Origin: Clostridiales bacterium
GTDB lineage: Bacteria; Bacillota; Clostridia; Lutisporales; Lutisporaceae
DNA length: 6,038 nt
Reading direction: 5' to 3'
NCBI GenBank assembly: GCA_012842725.1
Contig: DUSG01000205.1
Coordinates: 1 to 6,038, forward strand
Shown here: positions 1 through 4,552 of the stretch, piece after piece
Layout: each line of letters starts with the position of its first letter
Numbering within the stretch: the first letter of the stretch is position 1
The notes under the pieces: model-generated
The model's input: the letters and a program-made list of their open reading frames with translations, nothing else
Database searches by the model: none
What the model was told of the DNA's origin: nothing
Position numbers and translations under genes: made by a program

Positions 1-221
1 CTCATAATAACAGCAAGAACTTCGTCTACTTTATTTTCTTCATCATCATATATAAATCCATAATACATGTATCTGGAATGCATTTCATTAACATTCTTTG
101 CTTTTTTACCTCTAAATATCTTTCCTAATATTTCCTGAGACTTTCTACCGCTTATTCTTACTATACCTATTCCCGCTTCTCCTGGTGCAGTCCCAACAGC
201 TGCAATGGTATCATCCAGCAT
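1..221 (-). CDS. mnmE: tRNA uridine-5-carboxymethylaminomethyl modification GTPase MnmE, N-terminal part
   Basis: Partial gene: the first 73 codons are present and the rest lies beyond the left edge. MnmE is a cytoplasmic GTPase that works with MnmG to modify the wobble uridine (U34) of some tRNAs. The visible part is the start of the N-terminal tetrahydrofolate-binding domain. It begins M-L-D-D-T-I-A-A-V-G-T and carries the family signature APGEAGIGIVRISG (residues 12-25). The G domain is outside the window. The ATG at 221-219 has a good Shine-Dalgarno, GAGGTG, five bases upstream. It lies 47 bp downstream of jag on the same strand, as in Bacillus-type origin regions, and no separate promoter is evident, so co-transcription is inferred. 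Identification is firm from the N-terminus and gene order. Confidence 0.95.
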   Translation of the reverse strand, partial: MLDDTIAAVGTAPGEAGIGIVRISGRKSQEILGKIFRGKKAKNVNEMHSRYMYYGFIYDDEENKVDEVLAVIM

Positions 222-226
222 TATAT

Positions 227-232
227 CACCTC
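227..232 (-). promoter_or_regulatory. mnmE ribosome-binding site
   Basis: GAGGTG on the minus strand, five bases before the ATG of mnmE. It fixes the start of the partial gene and lies 14 bases downstream of the jag-mnmE hairpin, so that hairpin does not cover it. Confidence 0.8.
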
Positions 233-246
233 AATGTAATATGATA

Positions 247-270
247 AACCCAGTATTTTCATACTGGGTT
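247..270 (-). repeat. 10-bp perfect hairpin between jag and mnmE
   Basis: AACCCAGTAT and ATACTGGGTT form a perfect 10-bp stem around a 4-base loop. The stem overlaps the TAA stop of jag (271-269). In the direction of transcription it is followed by TATCATATTA, not a run of T, so it does not look like a complete intrinsic terminator. It may be a weak terminator, an RNA-processing or stability element, or a translational spacer before mnmE. The structure is seen directly; the role is inferred. Confidence 0.6.
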
Positions 271-967
271 ACTTGCAAACGATAATAACCTTTCTATTTG
301 GTTCTTCCCCTTCACTATATGTAAATACTCCGGGGTGATTTTGTAATGCAGAATGTATTATCCTTCTTTCATAGGGATTCATCGGCTCCAATTCGACTTT
401 CTTTCTTGACTTGACAACTTTTTCCGCCATACGATTGGCAAGCCTAACCAGAGTTTCTTCCCTCTTTTTCCTATAGTTTTCTGTATCTAAAATAATCCTG
501 ATATACTCGTCCTTTCCTCTGTCTTTATTGATAACCAGGCTTGTGAGATATTGCAAAGCATCTAATGTTTGACCTCTTTTGCCTATTACCATTCCCATCC
601 TTGGTCCTATAAGATTTATATAGAGACCTGCCTCTGTATACTTAATCTTAATATCCGCCTTTATACCCATGGCATCAAGCACATCTTTTAAAAATCTGTA
701 AGCAACTTCCCTTTCTTTTTTTTTATCCTCTTCTTTTTTATCTTCTTCGCTGCCTTTTTTTATCAGCTCTTTTATCTCTTCAATTATTTCTTTATCCTTA
801 AGACATACTTTAACCCTTGCCTGTCTTCCTCCAATTAATCCAAATAAACCTTTGCTAGGCTGCTCCAAAATTACCACATCAACATTATCCTTAGTTGTAT
901 TCAGCTCTTTCAATGCCAGTTCTACGGCCTCTTCTACTGTTTTTGCCGATTTCTCAACGCACCTCAT
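269..967 (-). CDS. jag: Jag/KhpB (EloR-type) RNA-binding protein with Jag_N, KH and R3H domains
   Basis: A 232-aa cytoplasmic single-stranded nucleic-acid-binding protein. The Jag_N domain occupies about residues 1-54, with its KGLFGLIGGRQARV motif at 39-52. A highly charged Lys/Glu linker follows at about 58-87. The KH domain spans about 90-165 and has a GxxG-type loop, IGKRG (128-132). The C-terminal R3H domain starts near 170 and shows R201-x3-H205 in the segment NPYERRIIHSALQNHPG. In Firmicutes this family (KhpB/EloR) is linked to RNA binding and, in streptococci, to cell elongation; its role here is inferred from family. The ATG follows the yidC TAG with no gap (TAGATG). Its ribosome-binding site GGGAGGAG (983-976) lies inside the end of yidC, which points to translational coupling. 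The neighbourhood is the usual one for jag. Confidence 0.96.
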   Translation of the reverse strand: MRCVEKSAKTVEEAVELALKELNTTKDNVDVVILEQPSKGLFGLIGGRQARVKVCLKDKEIIEEIKELIKKGSEEDKKEEDKKKEREVAYRFLKDVLDAMGIKADIKIKYTEAGLYINLIGPRMGMVIGKRGQTLDALQYLTSLVINKDRGKDEYIRIILDTENYRKKREETLVRLANRMAEKVVKSRKKVELEPMNPYERRIIHSALQNHPGVFTYSEGEEPNRKVIIVCK

Positions 968-1636
968 CTATTTTTCTCCTCCCTTACTGCCTAGCGCAGC
1001 ATTACCTTTCATTATATATTGTTGAATTATGGTAAAAATATTACCAACTACCCAATATAAAGCAATACCTGAAGGGAATTTCAATGTAAAATAGCCAATC
1101 ATCAAAGGCAATACAATATTCATGGTTTTCATGGAAGGATCTACGTTTCCTTTAGCGGAAAGCATCGCGGTTTGCAAATATGTTGTAACTGCTGATAAAA
1201 CAGGAAGTATATATAATTGGTCAGGCTTACCCAAATCAGCAAGCCACAAGAAACCTTTGGCTATTGCATCGAATTCTTCGGGAGTAAATACAAATTTAGT
1301 CGGGTTTTGTAAAACGCCAAACAATGCTATAATAATAGGAAGCTGTATAAGAGCAGGCAAACAACCGGCAGCCGGGTTATAATTATGTTCTTTATATAGT
1401 TTCATCAGTTCTTGATTCATCTTTTCCGGATTATTCTTATACTTTGTCTGTATCTCTTTTATTTTTGGGTTTAACTCATTCATTTTCTTTGTTGATTGGG
1501 TTTGCTTAATATTTATTGGCAGCAACAGTATTCTGGTAAAAATTGTGAACAATATTATGGCATAGCCATAATTGCCCGTAAAATCAAATATTATCCTCAA
1601 TAAGGCACCGAAAGGTCTTGAAATAATATCAAACAA
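968..1636 (-). CDS. yidC: Membrane protein insertase YidC/Oxa1/SpoIIIJ family
   Basis: A 222-aa polytopic membrane protein that inserts and folds proteins in the cytoplasmic membrane, alone or with SecYEG. It is the short Gram-positive form: there is no large extracytoplasmic domain, and I see no lipobox signal peptide. Hydrophobic segments lie at about 22-42, 91-112, 141-160 and 172-209. The conserved groove arginine is R35 in FTRILLLPI. A charged cytoplasmic hairpin follows at 44-87, then the signature YNPAAGCLPALIQLPI (86-101) and FPSGIALYWVVGN (187-199). The start is TTG (1636-1634), with GGGGGAGA (1648-1641) four bases upstream; no ATG gives a comparable family N-terminus, and MFDIISRPFG matches expectation. 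A 101-bp gap separates it from yidD upstream, so it may have its own promoter. Confidence 0.96.
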   Translation of the reverse strand: MFDIISRPFGALLRIIFDFTGNYGYAIILFTIFTRILLLPINIKQTQSTKKMNELNPKIKEIQTKYKNNPEKMNQELMKLYKEHNYNPAAGCLPALIQLPIIIALFGVLQNPTKFVFTPEEFDAIAKGFLWLADLGKPDQLYILPVLSAVTTYLQTAMLSAKGNVDPSMKTMNIVLPLMIGYFTLKFPSGIALYWVVGNIFTIIQQYIMKGNAALGSKGGEK

Positions 1637-1684
1637 AAAATCTCCCCCTATTAATTAATCTAAGGTTTCCAATAGGCTTTCATT

Positions 1685-1714
1685 ATTATAATTAACTATT
1701 AATAAAATTCAGAA
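1685..1714 (-). promoter_or_regulatory. Possible internal promoter upstream of yidC
   Basis: On the minus strand a consensus -10 TATAAT (1690-1685) is preceded, with an 18-base spacer, by TTCTGA (1714-1709), which matches only three of six -35 positions. It falls in the 101-bp yidD-yidC gap (1637-1737), which has no convincing terminator. The -10 is striking, but such AT-rich DNA can produce it by chance. Confidence 0.35.
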
Positions 1715-1737
1715 CTTTTATATAAATATTAACACAT

Positions 1738-1947
1738 TTATGGTACCGGATCATACCCACCCGGATTAAAAGGATTACATCTCATTATTCTCTTTATTCC
1801 CATAATAATTCCCCTTATACTCCCGTATTTTCTTATTGCTTCAATTGTATAATTTGAACAGCTGGGAGTAAAACGGCACTTGCCTGGGCTGATGGGAGAT
1901 ATAACTATCTGGTACAATTTTATAAAAAAAATAATCAGATATTTCAC
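1738..1947 (-). CDS. yidD: Membrane protein insertion efficiency factor YidD
   Basis: A 69-aa protein of the YidD family (DUF37), thought to aid YidC-dependent insertion at the inner face of the membrane. An N-terminal hydrophobic/amphipathic stretch (about 1-19) is followed by the family motifs PGKCRFTPSCSNY (21-33) and RCNPFNPGGYDPVP (56-69). Cysteines are at 24, 30 and 57. Length and both motifs are complete. The start is GTG (1947-1945) and overlaps the rnpA TGA as GTGA. Its Shine-Dalgarno GAAGGAAG (1965-1958) lies inside the end of rnpA, which suggests translational coupling. Its place between rnpA and yidC is a common arrangement and fits a shared role with YidC. Confidence 0.95.
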   Translation of the reverse strand: MKYLIIFFIKLYQIVISPISPGKCRFTPSCSNYTIEAIRKYGSIRGIIMGIKRIMRCNPFNPGGYDPVP

Positions 1948-2294
1948 TTTTTAACATCTTCCTTCAACAATCTGGCTCTTCTCAAAGCATTAATCATTTC
2001 TCTCTGAATATCATAATAATCTGCTTCACTGCTTTTCTTTCTTGCTGCAAAAACCATAAGATATCCTTTTTTAATTTTGTCACTAAGTTGCCTGTAGTTT
2101 TCTCTCATCAACCTTTTAACACGATTCCTTTTAACGCTTTTTCCAATAGTTTTACTGACAGAAAAACCTACTTTATTTATATCTTCATCATTCTTTAAAA
2201 CATAAAGAACCAAACAGCTTTCTGCATAATACCTGCCTTGAGAATATACTTTTTTAAACAAAAAATTCTTCTTGATTTTTTCGGAGTCTTTCAT
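1944..2294 (-). CDS. rnpA: Ribonuclease P protein component
   Basis: A 116-aa basic protein subunit of RNase P. It binds the catalytic RNA and the 5' leader of pre-tRNA during 5'-end maturation. The RNR signature is at GKSVKRNRVKRLMRE (51-65; R56-N57-R58). The N-terminal aromatic patch FLFKKVYSQGRYY (11-23), which contacts the leader, and VGFSVSK (42-48) are present. I chose the ATG at 2294-2292 because GGAGG (2305-2301) lies six bases upstream and the protein then has the usual family length. An in-frame TTG further upstream (2336) would add 14 residues with no family match and would start inside the terminator-like hairpin. It lies downstream of rpmH, probably on read-through transcripts, and overlaps yidD by 4 nt. 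The RNase P RNA is not in this window. Confidence 0.97.
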   Translation of the reverse strand: MKDSEKIKKNFLFKKVYSQGRYYAESCLVLYVLKNDEDINKVGFSVSKTIGKSVKRNRVKRLMRENYRQLSDKIKKGYLMVFAARKKSSEADYYDIQREMINALRRARLLKEDVKK

Positions 2295-2320
2295 ATTTAT
2301 CCTCCATACCGAGGTACGTA

Positions 2321-2347
2321 GAGAAAAAGGCCACAATAAGCGGCCTT
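2321..2347 (-). terminator. Terminator-like attenuator between rpmH and rnpA
   Basis: On the minus strand AAGGCCGC and GTGGCCTT form an 8-bp stem (one G-U pair) around the loop TTATT, followed directly by TTTCTC; with the last two stem bases this gives a run of five T. The upstream arm overlaps the rpmH TAA stop (2348-2346). The structure resembles a moderate intrinsic terminator. Since rnpA, which follows 27 bp later, has no obvious promoter of its own, partial read-through is inferred. That would make more L34 than RNase P protein, as the cell needs. Confidence 0.65.
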
Positions 2348-2480
2348 ATACTGTTAATCTCTTTCTACCTTTTCTTCTCCTTCTTTGTAGAACTTGTCTA
2401 CCACTCAAAGTTCTCATTCTTGCTCTAAAACCATGAACTTTTTTGCGTTGTTTAGTTTTAGGTTGATATGTCCTTTTCAT
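2346..2480 (-). CDS. rpmH: 50S ribosomal protein L34
   Basis: A 44-aa, very basic ribosomal large-subunit protein that binds 23S rRNA. The whole sequence matches the family, from MKRTYQPKTKQRKKVHGFRA (1-20) through RMRTLSGRQVL to RRRRKGRKRLTV at the end. The start is ATG 2480-2478, with AGGGGGTG (2493-2486) five bases upstream. The reading frame stays open for 45 more codons upstream, but that part overlaps the promoter and 5' leader and has no family similarity. It is the first gene of the leftward cluster and is driven by a perfect consensus promoter. The stop codon lies in a terminator-like hairpin that separates it from rnpA. Confidence 0.98.
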   Translation of the reverse strand: MKRTYQPKTKQRKKVHGFRARMRTLSGRQVLQRRRRKGRKRLTV

Positions 2481-2547
2481 TGCTACACCCCCTATAGCCA
2501 CGATTATATGAGCACGCACAAAGCATAATATGCCACCATACACTAAA

Positions 2548-2576
2548 ATTATATATATATTAATATACACTGTCAA
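2548..2576 (-). promoter_or_regulatory. Consensus vegetative (sigma-A type) promoter of rpmH
   Basis: On the minus strand TTGACA (2576-2571), a 17-base spacer and TATAAT (2553-2548) match the vegetative consensus at all twelve positions with optimal spacing. Transcription should begin near 2541, giving a leader of about 60 bases before the rpmH ATG. It is the strongest promoter seen in the window and fits a highly expressed ribosomal protein gene. No DnaA box overlaps it; the nearest one is about 70 bp upstream of the -35. Confidence 0.9.
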
Positions 2577-2644
2577 GAAATATACAAGAAATATAAAATA
2601 AATCCTATGTAGCACAAATGAATAAAGAATATACGTTTTTTTGC

Positions 2645-2653
2645 TGTGGATAA
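2645..2653 (-). promoter_or_regulatory. DnaA box (TTATCCACA)
   Basis: Perfect strong-consensus DnaA box on the minus strand (TGTGGATAA on plus). It is the outermost box of the cluster on the rpmH side and one of only two in the window with the high-affinity C at position 5. Confidence 0.92.
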
Positions 2654-2707
2654 CTTTTGAAATCTAATTGAATTCTGCTTCTTAATCTGTTAATATTAGT
2701 TTACAGC

Positions 2708-2716
2708 TGTGTATAA
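2708..2716 (-). promoter_or_regulatory. DnaA box (TTATACACA)
   Basis: Full match to TTATNCACA on the minus strand, first of the dense cluster at 2708-2797. Confidence 0.85.
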
Positions 2717-2744
2717 CTTGTTATTTTTCTCAAATTTTATCCCA

Positions 2745-2753
2745 TTATGCACA
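2745..2753 (+). promoter_or_regulatory. DnaA box (TTATGCACA)
   Basis: Full match to TTATNCACA on the plus strand. It faces the minus-strand box at 2757-2765 across only three bases, giving an inverted pair. Confidence 0.75.
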
Positions 2754-2756
2754 ATT

Positions 2757-2765
2757 TGTGTATAA
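2757..2765 (-). promoter_or_regulatory. DnaA box (TTATACACA)
   Basis: Full match on the minus strand. It is the first of two identical boxes repeated with a 12-bp period, within the longer direct repeat TTTGTGTATAA. Confidence 0.85.
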
Positions 2766-2768
2766 ATT

Positions 2769-2777
2769 TGTGTATAA
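2769..2777 (-). promoter_or_regulatory. DnaA box (TTATACACA)
   Basis: Full match on the minus strand, exactly 12 bp from the preceding identical box. Close, same-direction boxes like these favour cooperative DnaA binding. Confidence 0.85.
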
Positions 2778-2788
2778 CTCATATGTTT

Positions 2789-2797
2789 TGTGTATTA
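2789..2797 (-). promoter_or_regulatory. Weak DnaA box (TAATACACA)
   Basis: One mismatch to TTATNCACA on the minus strand. It is in the same direction as, and 20 bp from, the tandem pair at 2757-2777, so it probably extends that array. Confidence 0.5.
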
Positions 2798-2854
2798 ATT
2801 TTATAATTATGGTCAATAATTTAATGAAATCAATTATTTTTTACCAGTGCAAAA

Positions 2855-2863
2855 TGTGAATAT
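2855..2863 (-). promoter_or_regulatory. Weak DnaA box (ATATTCACA)
   Basis: One mismatch, at the first position. It lies between the main cluster and the dnaA promoter region. In such AT-rich DNA a chance match is possible. Confidence 0.35.
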
Positions 2864-2877
2864 TTTTTTGTTCAATT

Positions 2878-2886
2878 TGTGGACAA
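2878..2886 (-). promoter_or_regulatory. Weak DnaA box (TTGTCCACA)
   Basis: One mismatch (G for A at position 3) but with the strong CCACA half. It is about 100 bp upstream of the dnaA start, on the minus strand. Confidence 0.45.
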
Positions 2887-2910
2887 ATAATTCTATTATT
2901 TTATATTAAC

Positions 2911-2926
2911 AAAATATCCATATTTT
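2911..2926. repeat. 16-bp dyad upstream of dnaA
   Basis: AAAATAT-CC-ATATTTT is a perfect 7-bp inverted repeat with a two-base centre. It abuts the DnaA box at 2925-2933 and the candidate dnaA promoter. It has the shape of an operator for a dimeric regulator, but no known factor is recognised and AT-rich composition makes chance a real possibility. Confidence 0.4.
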
Positions 2927-2933
2927 ATTCACA
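2925..2933 (+). promoter_or_regulatory. DnaA box (TTATTCACA) at the dnaA promoter
   Basis: Full match to TTATNCACA on the plus strand, 55 bp before the dnaA start. Its last six bases, TTCACA, could serve as the -35 element of dnaA, so binding here would fit autorepression by DnaA. Confidence 0.75.
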
Positions 2934-2955
2934 ATAAAATAAACAACTTTAATAT
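2928..2955 (+). promoter_or_regulatory. Candidate dnaA promoter
   Basis: TTCACA (2928-2933, one mismatch to TTGACA) and TAATAT (2950-2955) are separated by 16 bases. An overlapping alternative -10, TATACT (2955-2960), has a better hexamer but poor spacing. This is the best pair I could find upstream of dnaA, but it is not a strong match. Confidence 0.4.
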
Positions 2956-2988
2956 ATACTTTTAGTTTGTATCGTAAGGAGGATTAAA

Positions 2989-4323
2989 ATGAACCCTCAG
3001 AAAAATGAAATATGGGAAAAAACCCTGGATATCATTAAAGTCGAGTTAACAGAAGTAAGTTTTAATACATGGCTTAAATCCATAACCCCTCTGATGATAA
3101 AAGACGACTTCATATTATTTTATGTCCCCGATGATTTTACAAAAGGTATCATAGAAACAAGATATGCTACACTTATAAAAAATGCTCTAAAACAAGTTAC
3201 CTCCAGGTATATGGATATTAAATTTACACTTAACAAAACTGATATAGATATTGAAAACTACAATACCATCAAAGAAAAAAAAGAAGGAGAAGAAACATCA
3301 AACACTTCTTTAAATCCCAGATACACTTTTGACACTTTTGTAGTAGGAAATAGTAACAGATTAGCTCATGCAGCTTCCGTTGCAGTAGCTGAATCGCCCG
3401 CAAAAGCATATAACCCTTTGTTTATATATGGAGGAGTGGGATTAGGGAAGACTCATCTTATGCATGCTATAGGTCACTATATTCTAAATCAGAACAAAAA
3501 AGCAAAAGTCGTTTACGTATCTTCGGAAACATTTACAAATGAACTGATAAACTCAATAAGAGACGACAGAAACATTGAATTTAGAAACAAATACAGAAAC
3601 GTAGACATACTTCTGATTGACGATATTCAATTTATTGCAGGTAAAGAAAGAACCCAGGAAGAATTTTTCCATACCTTCAATTCTTTATACGAAGCAAATA
3701 AACAGATAATTATTTCAAGCGATAGGCCACCAAAGGAGATTCCTACTTTAGAGGACAGGCTAAGGTCCAGATTTGAATGGGGATTAATAGCAGATATTCA
3801 ACCTCCGGATCTGGAAACAAGAATAGCAATTCTAAAGAAAAAAGCCAAACTTGAGAACCTTGTAATACCTGACGAAGTTTTGGTTTATATCGCTAAAAAA
3901 ATATTATCCAATATAAGAGAACTGGAAGGCGCTTTAATAAGAATAGTTGCATATTCCTCATTGACCAATAGGGAAATAAATGAAGAATTGGCTGTTGAAG
4001 CTTTGAAAGATATAATTTCCAATACAAAACCAAAATATATAACCGCAAACCTTATAAAAGAAAAAGTAGCGGAATTTTTCAATATTAGAATAGAAGACTT
4101 TAACGCAAAAAAGAGAACAAAATCAATAGTATATCCAAGACAGATAGCCATGTATCTCTGCAGAGAATTGACGGACATGTCTCTTCCCAAAATAGGTGAA
4201 GAATTCGGAAGGGATCATACAACAATACTGCATGCATGCGATAAAATAGCTTCTGATATGGAAATAGACCCTGAATTAAAAAACGTAGTCAATGAAATCA
4301 TAAAGAAAATTGAAAACTCTTAA
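2989..4323 (+). CDS. dnaA: Chromosomal replication initiator protein DnaA
   Basis: A 444-aa AAA+ ATPase that binds DnaA boxes, forms an ATP-dependent filament on oriC and opens the DNA for helicase loading. Domain I (about 1-80) contains the conserved FNTWL (W28). A short polar linker (about 85-108) is domain II. Domain III starts at NPRYTFDTFVVGNSN (109-123). It carries Walker A GGVGLGKTH (148-156), Walker B LLIDDIQF (208-215), the arginine-finger region LEDRLRSRF (254-262) and sensor II NIRELEGAL (308-316; R310). Domain IV has the DNA-binding signature GRDHTTILHA (407-416). The ATG has AAGGAGG (2976-2982) six bases upstream. Length is typical, with a fairly short domain II. Nearby DnaA boxes, one in its likely promoter, suggest autoregulation. 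Confidence 0.99.
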   Translation: MNPQKNEIWEKTLDIIKVELTEVSFNTWLKSITPLMIKDDFILFYVPDDFTKGIIETRYATLIKNALKQVTSRYMDIKFTLNKTDIDIENYNTIKEKKEGEETSNTSLNPRYTFDTFVVGNSNRLAHAASVAVAESPAKAYNPLFIYGGVGLGKTHLMHAIGHYILNQNKKAKVVYVSSETFTNELINSIRDDRNIEFRNKYRNVDILLIDDIQFIAGKERTQEEFFHTFNSLYEANKQIIISSDRPPKEIPTLEDRLRSRFEWGLIADIQPPDLETRIAILKKKAKLENLVIPDEVLVYIAKKILSNIRELEGALIRIVAYSSLTNREINEELAVEALKDIISNTKPKYITANLIKEKVAEFFNIRIEDFNAKKRTKSIVYPRQIAMYLCRELTDMSLPKIGEEFGRDHTTILHACDKIASDMEIDPELKNVVNEIIKKIENS

Positions 4324-4328
4324 TAAGT

Positions 4329-4337
4329 TGTTGATAA
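4329..4337 (-). promoter_or_regulatory. Weak DnaA box (TTATCAACA)
   Basis: One mismatch to TTATCCACA on the minus strand, six bases after the dnaA stop codon. Confidence 0.45.
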
Positions 4338-4409
4338 GCTGGTAATATAATGTAGATATTTATATTTATATTACATTGTCTTTTAAAAAATACACTTATA
4401 ATTCTTGAA

Positions 4410-4429
4410 TTTTCAACAAAATATCAACA
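4410..4429 (+). promoter_or_regulatory. Two degenerate tandem DnaA boxes
   Basis: TTTTCAACA (4410-4418) and ATATCAACA (4421-4429) each differ from TTATCCACA at two positions, share TCAACA and are 11 bp apart in the same direction, about one helical turn. They lie upstream of the trio array with the polarity expected of loading sites. Affinity would be low; the role is inferred. Confidence 0.35.
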
Positions 4430-4437
4430 ATTGTAAT

Positions 4438-4457
4438 GCTGTAATATAGCTTTTTTT
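4438..4457 (+). terminator. Weak terminator-like hairpin after dnaA
   Basis: GCTGT-AAT-ATAGC can form a 5-bp stem (one G-U pair) with a three-base loop, followed by seven T. The stem is short, so at most it should end some dnaA transcripts and let others run on into dnaN. Confidence 0.35.
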
Positions 4458-4483
4458 CTTATATTTTAACAAATTAACAGGCT

Positions 4484-4498
4484 CTATTACTATTACTA
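4484..4498. repeat. DnaA-trio array
   Basis: CTATTACTATTACTA on the plus strand reads as five consecutive trios, 3'-GAT-AAT-GAT-AAT-GAT-5', on the minus strand, fitting the 3'-[G/A]A[T/A/C]-5' repeat of bacterial origins. It follows a GGC cluster (4480-4482) and leads directly into AAAAAATATTATTTAA, the order of elements known from B. subtilis. ATP-DnaA is expected to bind one strand of these trios and stretch it open. Confidence 0.75.
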
Positions 4499-4529
4499 AA
4501 AAATATTATTTAACTTATTTAATAAAAAA
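4499..4529. other. Candidate DNA unwinding element
   Basis: This 31-base stretch has only one C and is otherwise A and T. It directly follows the trio array and precedes the dnaN ribosome-binding site, so it is the best placed site for initial strand opening in the window. Confidence 0.6.
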
Positions 4530-4542
4530 CGAATAATGGGGG

Positions 4543-4551
4543 TTATCCACA
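4543..4551 (+). promoter_or_regulatory. Perfect DnaA box (TTATCCACA) in the dnaN translation start region
   Basis: Strong-consensus DnaA box ending one base before the dnaN ATG (4553-4555). It fills almost the whole spacer between the G-run that serves as Shine-Dalgarno (GGGGG, 4538-4542) and the start codon. It also marks the downstream border of the candidate unwinding element. Confidence 0.9.
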
Positions 4552-4552
4552 A

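Larger units (their letters stand above)
2641..2988. other. oriC: oriC, upstream half (rpmH-dnaA intergenic DnaA-box cluster)
   Basis: Non-coding, very AT-rich DNA between divergent rpmH and dnaA. It contains six perfect TTATNCACA DnaA boxes in both orientations and at least three one-mismatch boxes, densest at 2708-2797. Together with the dnaA-dnaN gap it makes a two-part origin like that of Bacillus subtilis, where boxes lie on both sides of dnaA. The gene order and box cluster support origin function strongly; actual initiation here is inferred. The whole gene-free stretch runs from 2481 to 2988; 2481-2640 holds the rpmH leader and promoter. Confidence 0.9.
4324..4552. other. oriC: oriC, downstream half (dnaA-dnaN gap with DnaA-trios and candidate unwinding element)
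   Basis: A gene-free 229-bp stretch. In order it holds a near-consensus box beside the dnaA stop (4329-4337), two degenerate TCAACA boxes (4410-4429), a weak terminator-like hairpin (4438-4457), a short GGC cluster (4480-4482), five DnaA-trio units (4484-4498), an almost pure A/T stretch (4499-4529) and a perfect DnaA box (4543-4551). In B. subtilis the unwinding site also lies between dnaA and dnaN and is specified by trios, so this is the likely opening site. I found no convincing dnaN promoter here. Confidence 0.85.

Noticed and set aside
1122..1382. Open frame on the plus strand inside yidC
   Set aside because: Antisense to a clear membrane insertase gene, with no recognisable domain or ribosome-binding site.
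2295..2336. Fourteen-residue N-terminal extension of rnpA from an in-frame TTG
   Set aside because: It lies in the hairpin and untranslated region, has no ribosome-binding site and no family similarity. The ATG at 2294 has a near-perfect Shine-Dalgarno.
2481..2615. Long N-terminal extension of rpmH (hydrophobic stretch)
   Set aside because: It covers the consensus promoter and leader of rpmH. L34 is 44 aa, and the ATG at 2480 has a strong ribosome-binding site.
2815..2838. Inverted repeat AATAATT/AATTATT in the origin
   Set aside because: Seven A/T-only pairs with a 10-base spacer are expected by chance here.
2893..2901. Possible second trio array (CTATTATTT) upstream of dnaA
   Set aside because: Only two or three units fit and A/T-rich DNA gives such matches easily. 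The five-unit array at 4484 is far better placed.
3885..4190. Open frame on the minus strand inside dnaA
   Set aside because: Antisense shadow of the conserved dnaA coding region with no family match.
4466..4496. dnaN promoter built from TTAACA and TATTAC
   Set aside because: Spacing is 13 or 19 bases and the hexamers are weak. No pair in the gap was convincing.
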